Assembly (NCBI GenBank): GCA_021234535.1
Contig: CM037850.1
Span: 186,001-250,000, forward strand
Direction: 5' to 3'
Origin: Stichopus chloronotus
Taxonomy: Eukaryota > Echinodermata > Holothuroidea > Aspidochirotida > Stichopodidae
DNA: 64,000 bases
Of the stretch, positions 43,430 to 57,000 are shown in pieces. Below the pieces are notes generated by a model. That model ran no database searches and was not told where the DNA came from. It worked only from the letters and a program-made list of their open reading frames with translations. Each line of letters starts with the position of its first letter. Within the stretch, counting starts at the first letter, position 1. The translations under genes were made by a program, and so were the position numbers.

Positions 43430-45670
43430 TGGTGTAGGTTGTACATACGTGATATAGATTACACTACCCTTATGAACAATAAAACACCTTTGAAAGAAAA
43501 GCTTTTTTGTCTCCATTAATTATTTTTTAAACATTTTCCATTCATTTTATGTTTTATTAATTTTAAAGGTGGAAATTGCATTAAAGGTTACTGGAATGCC
43601 GTCAAAAGAATTATACTTGCACATCGACTTCATCTTTTCGTTTTTTTTCAAGTCGTCACATATTATGACATAAATTACTTACACTGAGTAACTTGAGATA
43701 CAGTGTGGAGTCATGAAGCTAAGTCTTTGACAAATACTGGAAACTTTCGATTTAATCAGCAACACCTGCATATTTAGCATACTGTGAAATTGCTTGGAAA
43801 GAAAAAAAATACGTATCTGGTCAAGTGCTCAAATGTATATCAGCTGTTCTAAAGAAACAGCAATTTACCGACAATCATGGCTTCACCGGTTATTGCCGTC
43901 ACAGTAGGTATTTTAGATTTGGGGTGGCCGAGACAAACGGAGGGGAAAAGCGTTCGTAGTGCCAAATCGAGGGCAAAGTGGGAGTCAGTTAGCGAGTTGC
44001 GTCCAAGGGTCGGGTGCTCCTGGTGGGGTCCAGGGACAATGCCTCTGTGGGGTTCCACAAAGCAAGATCCTTGGAAGCTCTGAGGTATTGACATACCTCT
44101 GGGTGAAAGAAAAGTCTCATAGGCTTCCTAAACCAGATAGGTGGACACATGTATGTAATTGTGACGTCACTTCAGCTGAATGGGGAGGTGAAAAATAGGG
44201 GGAAGATTCATAAGTCGACTACCCTGGTGCCTCCACTGCATTTAATGCATTACTTCTAGTACACCAAATATAAATATGCTACATGGACAAAAAAAAGTTA
44301 AAGGAACAAAGCGAAGGGACGACAATGGAAGGGGGTTAGGGTAAGTTTTTTTTTGTTCGGGTAAGTTTTTTTTCCTTCAAGTAAGTTTTAACAAAAGATT
44401 CGCCAGTTACAATTACATACAGACGTACTTACTGAAGTTTAATATTTAATATGTTGATGTGAAAGTGTTAATCTCTAAATCAGGTGAAATTTGACACAAA
44501 CTTCTAAGGAATAAGAAGCGGGAGAAAATATAGCATGTGACACATCCATCTCAGCCTAAAGACTGAGGTAAATAATTGGAATAAATATTACGCCACTGTA
44601 ACTTGTTCTCTAACTTAATCATTTCTTTTATTTTTTTCTCTTCATTTCTATGTCATAATTCAATTACTACCCTTCTGCAGGTCTTTATGTCATTTTTCAG
44701 GTTTGGCCAATGTTTCAAATATGTCATGAATACTCAGGCGTTTATACTCTATGAATCAAAAGTTTAGTTGAAGGAACACAAAGTTCCTACTTATTTTATA
44801 ACATACGCTGAAAATACCAAATATTTATACACAAGGTGATTATGATATCTTTCATTGTATAATTAAACTTCCTTTCTAATGAAACCATGAAGAGGAGATT
44901 TACCCTCTGATAATAAAGCTATTTTTTCACGGTATTCTTTGGTTTTCTTAGATCAACATGCTTGGTTGACGTCACTTACATCGAACTAAATTTTATTCAT
45001 CTTACGGGTGCAATAAAGTACAGATTGTTCCTCGTTTGAACCGTCACTGAATACGATACTTACCTGGAACGATAATTCGCACCTTTACGTCAATGATGGA
45101 CCAAACCAAAGTATTGGTAGGTCATGAACCTAGTTCAGTCTACATGTTGCTTTTACGAGGTTAAAAGGTTATCTGTTTGTACTACGGTAACCTCTTTGAA
45201 CCATTTTCAAACAACATTTAGTGGAGACCACTTTGCAGAGCTTAGCTCATTTATTTAAACTATATTTTGCTAAAATTTCTTGCTGTTTGATAAAGCCAAT
45301 TGTTAACTTTTGCCAATTGTTACACTGACAGCACAATTAAGACATTCCTCAAAACAATACAATAATGAAACGAATGTAATAGCAAACTATCATATATACT
45401 GATATAACTAACTTCAATCTAACGGAAAGAAGCAACTATCAATATTAAAATATGTAATACTTTTATAAAGAGAGTGACTTGCACATTTTTTTTATGGGTT
45501 GCAGTACATGAAGACCTTAATTTGATATGGCATATTAACATATAAAATAAAGTGGCAATGCCTGTGGGCATCATAAATAGACTAAAAATGTCCTCAGGAT
45601 TCTAAAATTGTTTTATTACTGTCATTGGTTTTACCGTTACTTTCTTATGCAAAAATTAGTTCACGAATAA
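43430..45670. other. Intergenic DNA, no gene recognised
   Basis: A GC-richer patch at 43870-44200 has open frames on both strands, one containing CGVPQSKILGSS, which faintly recalls the GVPQGSxLGP motif of LINE reverse transcriptases. It is too little to call. The rest is AT-rich. Confidence 0.35.
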
Positions 45671-45980
45671 TAAGGCAAGGCAATTTATAGTGTTCAGAAA
45701 CTTCAAAAAAGGGTCGCACGAACCATGCTAACTTCATTGATTATATACCATCACTGTTTTATAATCTTGATGTAATGACCATACATACTATGCAATTAGG
45801 TTTCTTTATGTACCGTCGTGTGAACAATCTTCTCACTAGTACTAATCCCTTAAACTGTAATTTTGAAATTCACGATTATGCAACTCTTAATGCAGCCTTT
45901 CTAAATAATTCTAAGCCTAGAACGGAACTTGAAAAAAGTAAAATGTACACTGGTATTATTTTTCTAAATTTTGCCAAATA
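45670..45980 (+). mobile_element. LINE (non-LTR) C-terminal relic
   Basis: The + strand reads KLQKRVARTML, then with a frame break LDVMTIHTMQLGFFMYRRVNNLL. This matches the layout of the segment after the reverse transcriptase in the LINE at 58.4 kb (LNILTRKDHYKYQFGIFLYR). It is a short, decayed fragment. Confidence 0.55.
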
Positions 45981-46639
45981 TTAGTGAGGAATGGTTTTAC
46001 GCTGGTATTATTTTTTTGAATTCTTGCCAAATTGTAGTAAAGACAATACTACAGTTAAATTTTTTTAAGAAAAATCTCAAACTATACATCACTCAGGCTA
46101 AAACATGACTTATTTTCATCTATCTATTTTGATAAGTTTACCCATTAAAATTATTTTGCCTCCCCCCCCCCTCCCCCGCTTTGTCATTCTTTTTGTGAAA
46201 CATTTGATAATGAGCCATATTTAGAGAGACTGACGCCCGTCTACCGTGCCATAAGTCCAGAAGTTGACCTACTGAATTAAATCGTCATATGTTACTTTCT
46301 CGCAAACTGAAGGGATAAAATTGTTCTCAAACAAATAAACATCCGTCAGACTCTGTAAATCCTGCCTTTCATTACATCTAGTTGCCGCCAAAGACATCTG
46401 CTTTGTTCACAACTTACAGATTCAATGGGTTTAATTAAAAGTATATTAGGATCTAACATGAAAGGGATAGTGTCATCAGCTCCTTCCCCAGTTACATCGC
46501 AAAATATCTGTAGCTATGACATTGCCAGTCGCTATTACTGAAACTGTTAGACTTCATCTTATTGGCGCGTTATGGCGTTAGTATCGTGGTAGATTATTTT
46601 CAGGATGTGTGACTTGAGGAACACGGGTACACCTAATGC

Positions 46640-47105
46640 AAATAGCCAAAGTTTTCGGAAATTGATAACCAGAGAATCAAATGACTTTGTGATTCCTTGC
46701 CAACATCTCTTTTTTTTTTTTCAAAAACACGCAAACACTCCAAGAAATGCAACCAGTGGGGAAATGGTGGGAAAAACGAAAAACAGAACAGAAAATGTAA
46801 ACCACATACTGTGTCGGTTTAATGTAAACAAATCACAGAAGCCACGTAAAGTATCTTTTCGTCGCCAAAGTGCACTTCTTTAGGGAGTCTCTAAGGTGAC
46901 CAAAACAAAGTACTTTGTTAATCTTGGCAATCTCTGTTTTTACACTAAACTTGACCTCCATAAAAATACACTAGGGATCATCTGCTTACAATGGACTACC
47001 AATGCGCCAACTTTCAAGCAAATTTTCCTTCTTGTGATACAAGCCAAGACGACACATACAGACACACATGTCATCACCATCGCATAGATTCCTTGCCTAC
47101 CAATA
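46640..47105 (+). repeat. Interspersed repeat copy, short version
   Basis: Left-part words (GTGATTCCTTGCCAACATCTC, ACAAAGTACTTTGTTAATCT) are joined directly to right-part words (TTGACCTCCATAAAAA). The copy ends at a truncated hairpin (GATTCCTTGCCTAC, 47087-47100). Confidence 0.6.
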
Positions 47106-48032
47106 AAAACTAGAAAATGTGGTTACGAATATACCACCTACTGTCCATGATTGCTCCTTCCCCAGGTTTATTTTTGACCGTTCTAGCAGTTCCCTGATGA
47201 ACAGTGAACTGTATAGACTATGGTTCCATGGTCGTGTTGCAGAGATTTGTATTGTGTATCTGCGGGATGTCTACAGTTTCTGCTGCCATATACGAAGATT
47301 TGCGATACACAGAACGATTATCACGCTTGCATGTGCAGTATACCGATGGGACTTACGCAAGTCTTAAATTGTGAAACAATAAAATACAAAACTGCCAAAA
47401 TAAAAGCCGGTCTTATTAAGCCATATCCCAACCAAAATTTACTACGAAGTCTCGTTCCCTTCTATATAATCCGCTCAACACAATCAGCTCAGTTGTAGAG
47501 CAAACCACTGAACGTAGATCAAGAAACATTGAACAAAAGAACTCAAAAAATGAGAACCTTGCCTACTCACTGTCCATGACGTCATGGATAGTACAAAAGT
47601 CGATAGTAAGTTATATAGTCTTATGTCCATAAGAATCATTTTCATATGGCCAAAGCCCTATACCTTATTCTTACACGTCAATCTATCTTGAAGCTGAAGA
47701 GACAACCAGTCCGTTTTGATTTGTGAGCCTTAAGTCCTGTCCTGCATTATTCCCCCGTATCATTTCATATAAGATGTAAGCATGCACATGTGAAAAAAGT
47801 TACTTTGATACCAACTAGAAATTAGATGTATAATACAAAAGTTAAAGGTTGCTTTAATCTGTACTCATCCTTATGAATTAGAACTCTCATCACACAGGAC
47901 AAAAATTGAACAGAATGATAAACCATAACTCTATCTTTCAGTTGTAACTCCTTCTGAATCACATATCGCCAGGCATGTTTATGCTGTACAGACTGTTCTA
48001 TCACCTACCAGTGAATTAAATTTAATTACTAT

Positions 48033-48038
48033 TTTATT
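48033..48038 (-). terminator. Poly(A) signal AATAAA of the sulfotransferase gene
   Basis: On the - strand AATAAA lies 58 nt after the TAA stop at 48096, a plausible polyadenylation signal giving a very short 3'UTR. Confidence 0.55.
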
Positions 48039-48095
48039 AGACCTATAAGAAATGCCACAACATGTGCAGTCACAATCGTAGTTATGAAAATAATG

Positions 48096-51000
48096 TTATC
48101 GTAATAATAGATTGTCAGATTCATTCAGAAAGAACCATTCGTCCATCACGTGATCTGAGGAAATTTGTCTCAAGTCTTCTAAGTATGGTGCATAAAAACA
48201 ATCAAGAATTTCACGAGTCCTGTTGTCCATAGTTACTTTGCTTCTTTTTGCTGTGAGAACTTTTCGTTTAGAACAAATCTTTCTCAGTTGACTATCTGAA
48301 AGGGTATCTGAAATACAAATAAACAAGTCCCGACAGATTGCGACAGTAGGATTGTTATAGTATAATATGCTTGTTACAGTATCGAAAGATTGTTACATTA
48401 TCATCAGATTATTACGGTACTGTAAGATTATGACTTTTATTCATCATCATAAAAATTTCACGGTATTTTAAGATTGTTACAGTATCGTAATGTTGCTACA
48501 ATACAGTAAGATTGTTAGATTACCTTAAGATTGTTACATTATCATAAGAGTGTTATAGTAATGTAAGACTCTGATTGTCATATTACCGTAAGATTGTGTT
48601 GTTGCCATATTATATGGTAAGATTGCTACATTATCATTAATGCACAATCTCTGTTAACACTAGTGACGGTGGTTTGAAAGTTTTCCTTATTAGTTCTCAA
48701 ACGGACCTTTTTCATTTTTCTTTGATTCTAATTTAAAGGTTTATTTTTAATTGTAAATGCCATCAGATGTGACGTTTAACGATCATATCTTCAAACCGAC
48801 AGGTCATAAAGGCTTGGTGTCCTCTAACTCAACCAATCAAAGTGTTTTGGTTTGCAACATAATTGAAATGATTCAACTAGCCCTCTGAACACGATTCTTC
48901 CAAAAAAAGTCAATATTAGTCATTTATGTGATGGTGCTGGTAGACCGTTCAAATTTATCACTGAGTATAACATTGATACAAAGGTTGATTTCACTTTGTA
49001 TTGGAGTATTTGGTGATTAGTATGTCACAACTGGCTAGAGTCTGCTCATGATTTTAATGAAAGTAATACAAATGAAGAATTATTTAATGAAGAATCATTT
49101 AATTAATTATTTACATTATTATATGAAGAATTGATAAATGTTGGATACAAACAGCAGATTTGTGAAGTGTGAATTATCTCATCTTTTCATAACTCATGTC
49201 ATGGCCTTCCCTGTTTAATTTTTTTGCGCCATATAGGGTCTAGCCTATACCTATCAATAGGCCTAAATTATTTGTGCTGTGGAGTTCTCAGTCCTTAAGA
49301 ATATTTATCCGGTAGTTGTATGGAGACCTGATGGCGATGTATTGCAGTCCTTAGTTCTCTTTACGATTTTATTGCATAAGGAATTGTTTTTGAATTCGAC
49401 AAAGAAGGAAAGCTAATTCCGGTAGGTTATCAAACTTTCAAAGGTGTTCAAAATATGCTAAAGAAGCTTTCCCACCCGACACAATTCTGATATTTAGGTA
49501 ATATTAATATACGTCAGAAGAATTACCATTGACAGTATACTGTGCTGTTGTGCTGTTGTCAGGAGTTAATGCGATCGCTGGATACACTCGGGCTGTGCCC
49601 TCGTGCATCGCTTGCATTAACCCCAATCGTGCATTATCCTGCAGTTAATACACGGCCCATCGTTGATTAACCTTTAAATAATTCTATGAGACTACTTTCA
49701 CTGGCACAGTAAAAGCATGTATTAGTTAAATGAATAATGTTCTTACCTAATGAAAGAAACCGATAAGCAAGAGATAGAATATGAACGCAATTTGACTCCC
49801 ATTGAGTTAGACTAACAACAAACATCTGATTGGCTGGAAAGATGTTAAACCAGTGACGTAACATAACAGAGTAAACCCCAAGAGAAACACGCTAAAGAAA
49901 AGAGAAAAGAAATATGAAATTTAATGAATAGCTATGGTTTAAATATCCCCAGAAAAACAAGATATTGGGAAAACCAATATTAGCATTAATGTACAACTAT
50001 TGTAGAAATACACCTATAGAAACACGCTGAGTGAAAACAAATATTAAAAATTAACGTAGAGCTATATGTTATTTATACACCAAAAGAGACAAATAAAAAA
50101 TATGAACATTAATGTACAGCTATGGTATTAATACAACCAAAGATCCGTAAAGAGAAAACAAATATGAACGTTAATGCACAGCTATGGTATTATTACACCC
50201 AGAGAAACAAATAGATATAAAAAAAATGAATATTAATGTACAGCTGTTGCATTAATACACCTAAAAAACAAGTAAGATAAACGAAATATGGACATTAATT
50301 TACAGCTATATTTACAGATAGATCCTTCCCGTATGAGAATGAGCCATTAACTATTCTCTCATGCAACTAACTTAAAAGAACCGAACCGATGGTTAAGTAG
50401 AGGCTGCACTTTATAACGTTAAACCGTTTTTTTACCATAATTTCACTGCCCCCCCCCCCCCCCCGCTGAGTAACAGTTTATCCTTCATTGTAAGAGACGG
50501 ACCGCTTTAATGCCATCATGTTCTAGGAATGAATGCCGCCTTAGTTCATGAACCCGATGCATCCCACACCGTCAACCCCCCCCCCCCCCCCATCCAGACA
50601 GTATGAGACTTCCTCATTTTGCTCCTAGAGGCTTCCTCAATATGAAAATGTATTGCCACAGTAACCGAACTCTGATGAGTCACCTGTATGGAACCACTTT
50701 TAAAAATGGTGCACGTGCAACATTTTGCCTGTATCTCAGGATTTTAGATAGCTACAGGTATTGGTCTTAGTCTCTACACTAATATTTGTAAGGGTGAGCA
50801 ATCCAATGATGATACCCCACATCTCTGTGAATCAGGACTCGCAAGTCTACAGCTATTTGCCGTACAATCTATCGTAAGTCTTTTCTACCGTATGAAAAAT
50901 CTTTCCCGTAAATTCGTAAATTTAAATTAGGCCCAGATAAAGTTATGAGTCAGGAAAAGAAACTGGCTTCGTTCAGAAGTTGCAAAGTGAAACAATGAAT

Positions 51001-54000
51001 GACAATCCGTTAGAATATTGCTCATATCTCTTATCGTTTTTGGGATTTGACTTTTCAAAGTTTGATGAAAATGCAATAAAATATGAATATGGAGTGTTGC
51101 ACAGTGTCAGTATTTCTTTTGTTAGGCCTAAATATTTTGCTTCTTAATTACTGGGTTCATACTGGTAAGTGGTATCATTGTTTTTGAAGAAGAAAATATA
51201 TGCTTAAAATTTATGCAAAAAAACCCTCCCAGGTTGATCATATAGAATCCTCGGTTGTCCTTAAAATATAGGCTAAGTAAACAAGGGATTAACATAAGAC
51301 ATATCATAATATTTCATCTTTTGATGTCGCAAATTTGCAAACTCAGCCAATGTTTTCTCATGATGCTAGTGTGAGACAGGAATGGGTTTGTAAATTGTCA
51401 ATGTTTGATAGACTTTGATGGAATTTGTGGCTGTTTTCAACAATTTCAGTGATTAATGACGCAATACTCCAAAAAGTCATTTTCATGCCACAAGACCTTT
51501 AAAACGCAACGTAGGAAGTCGACCAGTGCGACTATGCCCCCCCCCCCCTCCACGTTGATGTCACAAATCTTGACTCCTGTTACCTCACAAACCGACGGGA
51601 TCCACCCCACCCCTTTACTGCAATAGATGTCACACGTAAATGTAGCTCAGTTACTCCATAGACCAGTTCGAAAACAGCCCAGAATGGATGTCACAACCCA
51701 TTGTCACACCCCTGTTACTTCACAGATCAGCGCGAATATGCCCCTTACTAAAAGACTTCTCCCCTCCCTATGTCCCTCCAATGGATGTCACAACCCATTG
51801 TCACACCCCTGTTACTTCACAGATCAGCGCGAATATGCCCCTTACTAAAAGACTTCTCCCCTCCCTCTGTCCCTCCAATGGATGTCACAACCCATTGTCA
51901 CACCCCTGTTACTTCACAGATCAGCGCGAATATGCCCCTTACTAAAAGACTTCTCCCCTCCCTCTGTCCCTCCAATGGATGTCTCAACCCATTGTCACAC
52001 CCCTGTTACTTCACAGATCAGCGCGAATATGCCCCTTACTAAAAGACTTCTCCCCTCCCTCTGTCCCTCCAATGGATGTCACAACCCATTGTCACACCCC
52101 TGTTACTTCACAGATCAGCCCGAATATGCCCCTTACTAAAAGACTTCTCCCCTCCCTCTGTCCCTCCAATGGATGTCACAACCCATTGTCACACCCCTGT
52201 TACTTCACAGATCAGCCCGAATATGCCCCTTACTAAAAGACTTCTCCCCTCCCTCTGTCCTTCCAACGGATGTCTCAACCGTCAGGCCTTTACAACCTTA
52301 GGTCACAACCTTTACAACCTTAGGTCACAACCTTTACAGGCCTTAGGTCACAACCTTTACAGGCCTTAGGTCACAACCTTTACAACCTTAGGTCACAACC
52401 TTTACAACCTTAGGTCACAACCTTTACAGGCCTTAGGTCTTACTTTTACAGACACCCTTCATTATCACGTGAAGACTATCTTACTATAAACAGTTTATTC
52501 AATAATGTTATATGTATAATACGTATCTTAACTCCAGTACAGTACCAACAGGTTAGACGTTAACCTAGTTACACCACGCCTACAGTTCTTACCGCCGTAC
52601 ATTCGTTCGTCCAAGTTCTCTCAAGCCCAATGCAAGCTAATTCGTTTTTACCACTCCTTTTGCATTTTTGAAATTCTTCGATAGCTTTCATTACTTTTCG
52701 ATGAAGGTCGTCTGGCGTTCTTTTAAAGTTACCAAAGTAGTGATAGTCTGATAGTAACCTGAATATAAGAAGAGAATGCTGTCTTATTAACGGTGGCGAC
52801 CTTCTAGGTCGCCCCTCTTCCGTCCCCCACCCCCTCCCCTATACACTCTCCCACGGCTCTCATTAAAACATGATATAACGTTATCTTATGCTGACATGTA
52901 TATCCATGCAACAAGGGCATGATGACTGTACTAACATCGCAACGTGTTATTCCTAGCTTTAGCAAACCTATCCACTATTCATTTGCTGCAGGCAACTAAG
53001 TTACCTTAGCTGATGATAAAAATCAGTTCAATGTAATGTTGTTACAAACAACGACAATAAAATGCGTTATGATATTAACCAGTACCATCAACGCCACAAG
53101 TTATATATTTACCTTTCGACTGGATCCCGGAGAATAATGAAAAATTTGGCTTTAGGTTGAATACTCCTCAGAATATCAGGAAGACCAACGTCGACTCCAT
53201 TATTTAGGAACTGGACATCAAACAAACTCCACATTGAGGCTACCGTACCATCAGCTATTCCACCATATTATTAAAATGAAACATATTACAATAGAAATCT
53301 TTAAACAATGAAATTTAAATAAAAACTTCTGCATTAGGGACTTGTGTCCATCCTCCTAAGGGCGACTCTTGACACTTACATGATAGCTTGTGGGAAGATT
53401 ATCTAAGCGGAGCGCCATCATTGTCGCCGAAAGTACTAAAACCTTTTTGGACAAATTACTCCTACACTCTGAAATTGTTTTGTAAAGTACTGTAGAATTT
53501 TTAGCAAATTTTCTGCATTTCTAATTTACGTCTAATTTTCTGTTAGTTTTTTCTTTCTACTATGGCGCCAGTGAACTTCTGAATCCAAAGCTTGTACGTG
53601 CGGTTCAATTATTTTTAACTCATTGACTGGAGTACGCTTCACGACGATGTTAAGTCTGATTCATTTAAGTCAAAATTATCCAAAGTTGAATTACAGTTCA
53701 TCCAGTTATAAATTAGTATCTCAAAGTTATACTACTTTACATGCATTGAGGCTCTGACGATCCAGATTTATTTCTTGAAGAGCACCTTGTGAGGTTTTTA
53801 ATGTAGAAGTATAACATTACAGTGCATCATACCTGTTATCAGTGTGGAATTTCCACTGGAGTCTGACACCGCGTCACGAAAAGCTTTAAAATACTCCATA
53901 TAAATACTTAGATCGTGTGGCTTTCTAACTGAAAGAGAAGAACATAAATTCAAATTATCCAATTTAATTTATCATTTCATCATCTTCATTTTATCACATA

Positions 54001-57000
54001 AGCCAGGCGGTAACAATACGTCATAATTCATACGATTTATACAATAATTGTGATGCCATGAGTATTTGTAGTTGCATTTGTGTAAACATAAGTTAGCAAT
54101 ATTAATGTCACATCAATTCATCAGTAGTAGTTGTGACTACGGCACAGTGAAAATATGTTAGATGAGAAGTGAAAGTTTCAAACCACGATTTGTTTTGAAA
54201 CTCAACAGCGCTCACAAGTGAGTGGAATACTAGTTATATAATTATATTTTATACCTACTATATTGTAATTTGGTCCAAAATCCTGGTTCCTTCCATTTCG
54301 GGCGAATAATTTGGTGATGTGAAGTTAGTTTATCGAATAGATCACTACTTCCGCATTTTGGCATTCCGATTACATAAAAGTACGGTAGGCAATACAGATC
54401 GTTTCTTTTATGCATCCAGCACGGGTTTTTATATTGTTCCATAAAATTATCAGGGATCTGATTAAATATCTGAAAGACATTTAAAATAAATGTTCAAACA
54501 TCAATTATCATTTTGAAACCTTTGAAATGATACGGTACCAAACTGTCTCTCAATGTTAATCATATCTAAATTTATAAATGTGGTACTCCTATTCCTACTC
54601 ATATTGGCGTTCATATGGCGTTCCCGCACACGGGGCTTCACACTCGTCCTCTGCGGGGGCGGGCCACCATCTCTTAGTGTAATATCCATTATCACCATGT
54701 ATGGTAACCAAATATTGAGAATGGAACCAACTTTTCACAGAAATAGTCCCGCTTCACAATAGTCTCAAACAGGAATCTCTGATCTATATTTGTAACATCA
54801 GTCACACTGCCGCTGAAAGTGTAAGGTATCATAATTGTCACATTTCTTCCCATTGCTTCTTGAATTGTTTCTTTTTGTTATAAGTAGCTTTTTGTTTTCA
54901 AAAATATTTCTCATGGTCCTGCCATGCAAACAGGAAACCACAATGTCCTTTAATTGTAATTGTTCTTAATTTTTATCATCATCATGTCGAAACTAATGCG
55001 CTGTTGGAAATATTTAGGAGAACTAATTGACTCAACTTGTTGCAATCATACGTCCCTAGCAAAGTCAATGCATTAAGAAAAAAAATTAATGTAGACATAT
55101 GCTTGCACTCTTAAGAATGAAGTGTTAACTCATGCCCTTGTATTCGTTCTCGTACTATGAAAATGTGCTCGGTCTCATACTCAGAGGATTCTTTTCACAC
55201 TCTTGCTCATGAGATCCCAATCAAGCTCGTACTCATACTAGTGCTCAACACTTTATACTCATAGTTAGAACCTTGAACTTGTACTCGACGTTTGTACAAA
55301 CCACAAGTTTGACATAGAGGTAAATAGCGATGAATTAAAGGTTCATACCTACAAACGATATTTTCATAAAGCACGAAAAAGAAAGGAATTTGGTTCTTAA
55401 ATAACCGCATTTGTATTCAAAAGAAACCCCCGCGGGAAAAAGGTAAACAAATTGTTAGGTATATATATTAACATATATATATATATATATAGTAATGTAA
55501 TAGATGTTAATTAATAGTTTAAATCAACCATTACAAAGATAACTTTCAGGATTTTAAGGAGCACTTTACCTGTTTTCAGTGGCGTTTATAAATGTTACAT
55601 GACATTAACTATTTTATCATTCAACTCACTTTTGGCGCAAGCTGATATATTTTTAAAGGTACACTCTTCTTTTCTTTCCTTTTTGCATATCTGGAATAAC
55701 TGCTTGCAGATACAGATTTCACCAAACTTTGTTTTGCTCTTCGAAGATTAACTTCCTTTTTGTTAATGCAACTGTCTGCAAGGTAGTAACTGCCTTCGTC
55801 CTTCAAAGAAACCTCCTCGCATCCGTGCATTGTTTCAAGTTTAACTGTGTATGCTTGCCTTGAATCAAATTCTCTGTTTGAATCATGAACAGTTTGTAAT
55901 ATTCTCGATGATATCTTCCAAATCTCCGTAGACCTTTCTTTGCCATATGGTGGGATGACAAATGGAGTATTATTAAACTTGATCTGGTAAATGGTCACCG
56001 AAAGAGAGATAATCAACAAAGCCGCGAAACTCAAAATAATGCGACGACTCGGAATTCTGCATACCTGTACAGAGTACAAACCAAATTTTGATATTACAAC
56101 ATTATACTGATTATGTAAAATTAGTATAAAATAAGCGTGCTATCAAGTTCTTGCAATTTATCGTATATGTTTACGAAAGAAGACATGTAGCACAAAGGTC
56201 ATGTGTGCACGTAGCTCTTTTGTATGGCCGGATTAGACAATCACCACACGCAGCACTTCAGCAGCACTTCTGCATATTGGAATAAACAATAATTACCATG
56301 TAACATACACCTCCTTTGTACGAGATTAAGCAATAACCACAAGAAGCACATAGTTTCTGGGTATGGGATTACACAGTAACCACATATAGCACTTACCTTC
56401 TGTGTATGGAATTAAACAAGTGTATCTCCTTTGAACATTATGCATACAGAGTTATGAAACGTGGTATACCTTGATAAAAAGATGATATATAGTGAACATG
56501 ATTCTCTCACTAATACATACTGTGGTATCGGATAGACGATGTAATTATCATAGGCCTACTACATCCATGCATGTAATGATTATGGAGCTATACCAGGTTC
56601 ATACAACATTAATGTGTATAGAATAAAGATTCCATGTAATGACCATAGAGGTACACCAGATTCATACAACATTAATGTGTATAGAATAAGCATACCATAT
56701 AATGACCATGAACTACACCAGATTCATACAACATTAATGTGTATAGAACAAAGATTCCATTTAATGACCATAGAGATACACCAGACTCATACAACATTAA
56801 TGTGTATAGAATAAAGATACCATATAATGACCACAGAGGTATACCAGATTCATACAACATTAATGTGTATAGAATAAAGATTCCATTTAATGACCACAGA
56901 GGTACACCAGATTCATACAACATTAATGTGTATAGAATAAAGATTCCATTTAATGACCACAGAGGTACACCAGATTCATACAACATTAATATGTATAGAA

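Noticed and set aside
43849..44198. Open frames on both strands in a GC-richer patch
   Set aside because: One weak GVPQ-like motif only; no other reverse transcriptase motif in any frame, so not called.
51627..52369. Ladder of 85-97 codon frames
   Set aside because: Produced by the 97-bp array, whose period shifts frame each unit.
55621..56079. Start of the sulfotransferase at 56079
   Set aside because: The codon there is TTG, and an acceptor (TGTACAG) lies at 56065, so the frame upstream is intron; an upstream ATG exon fits better.
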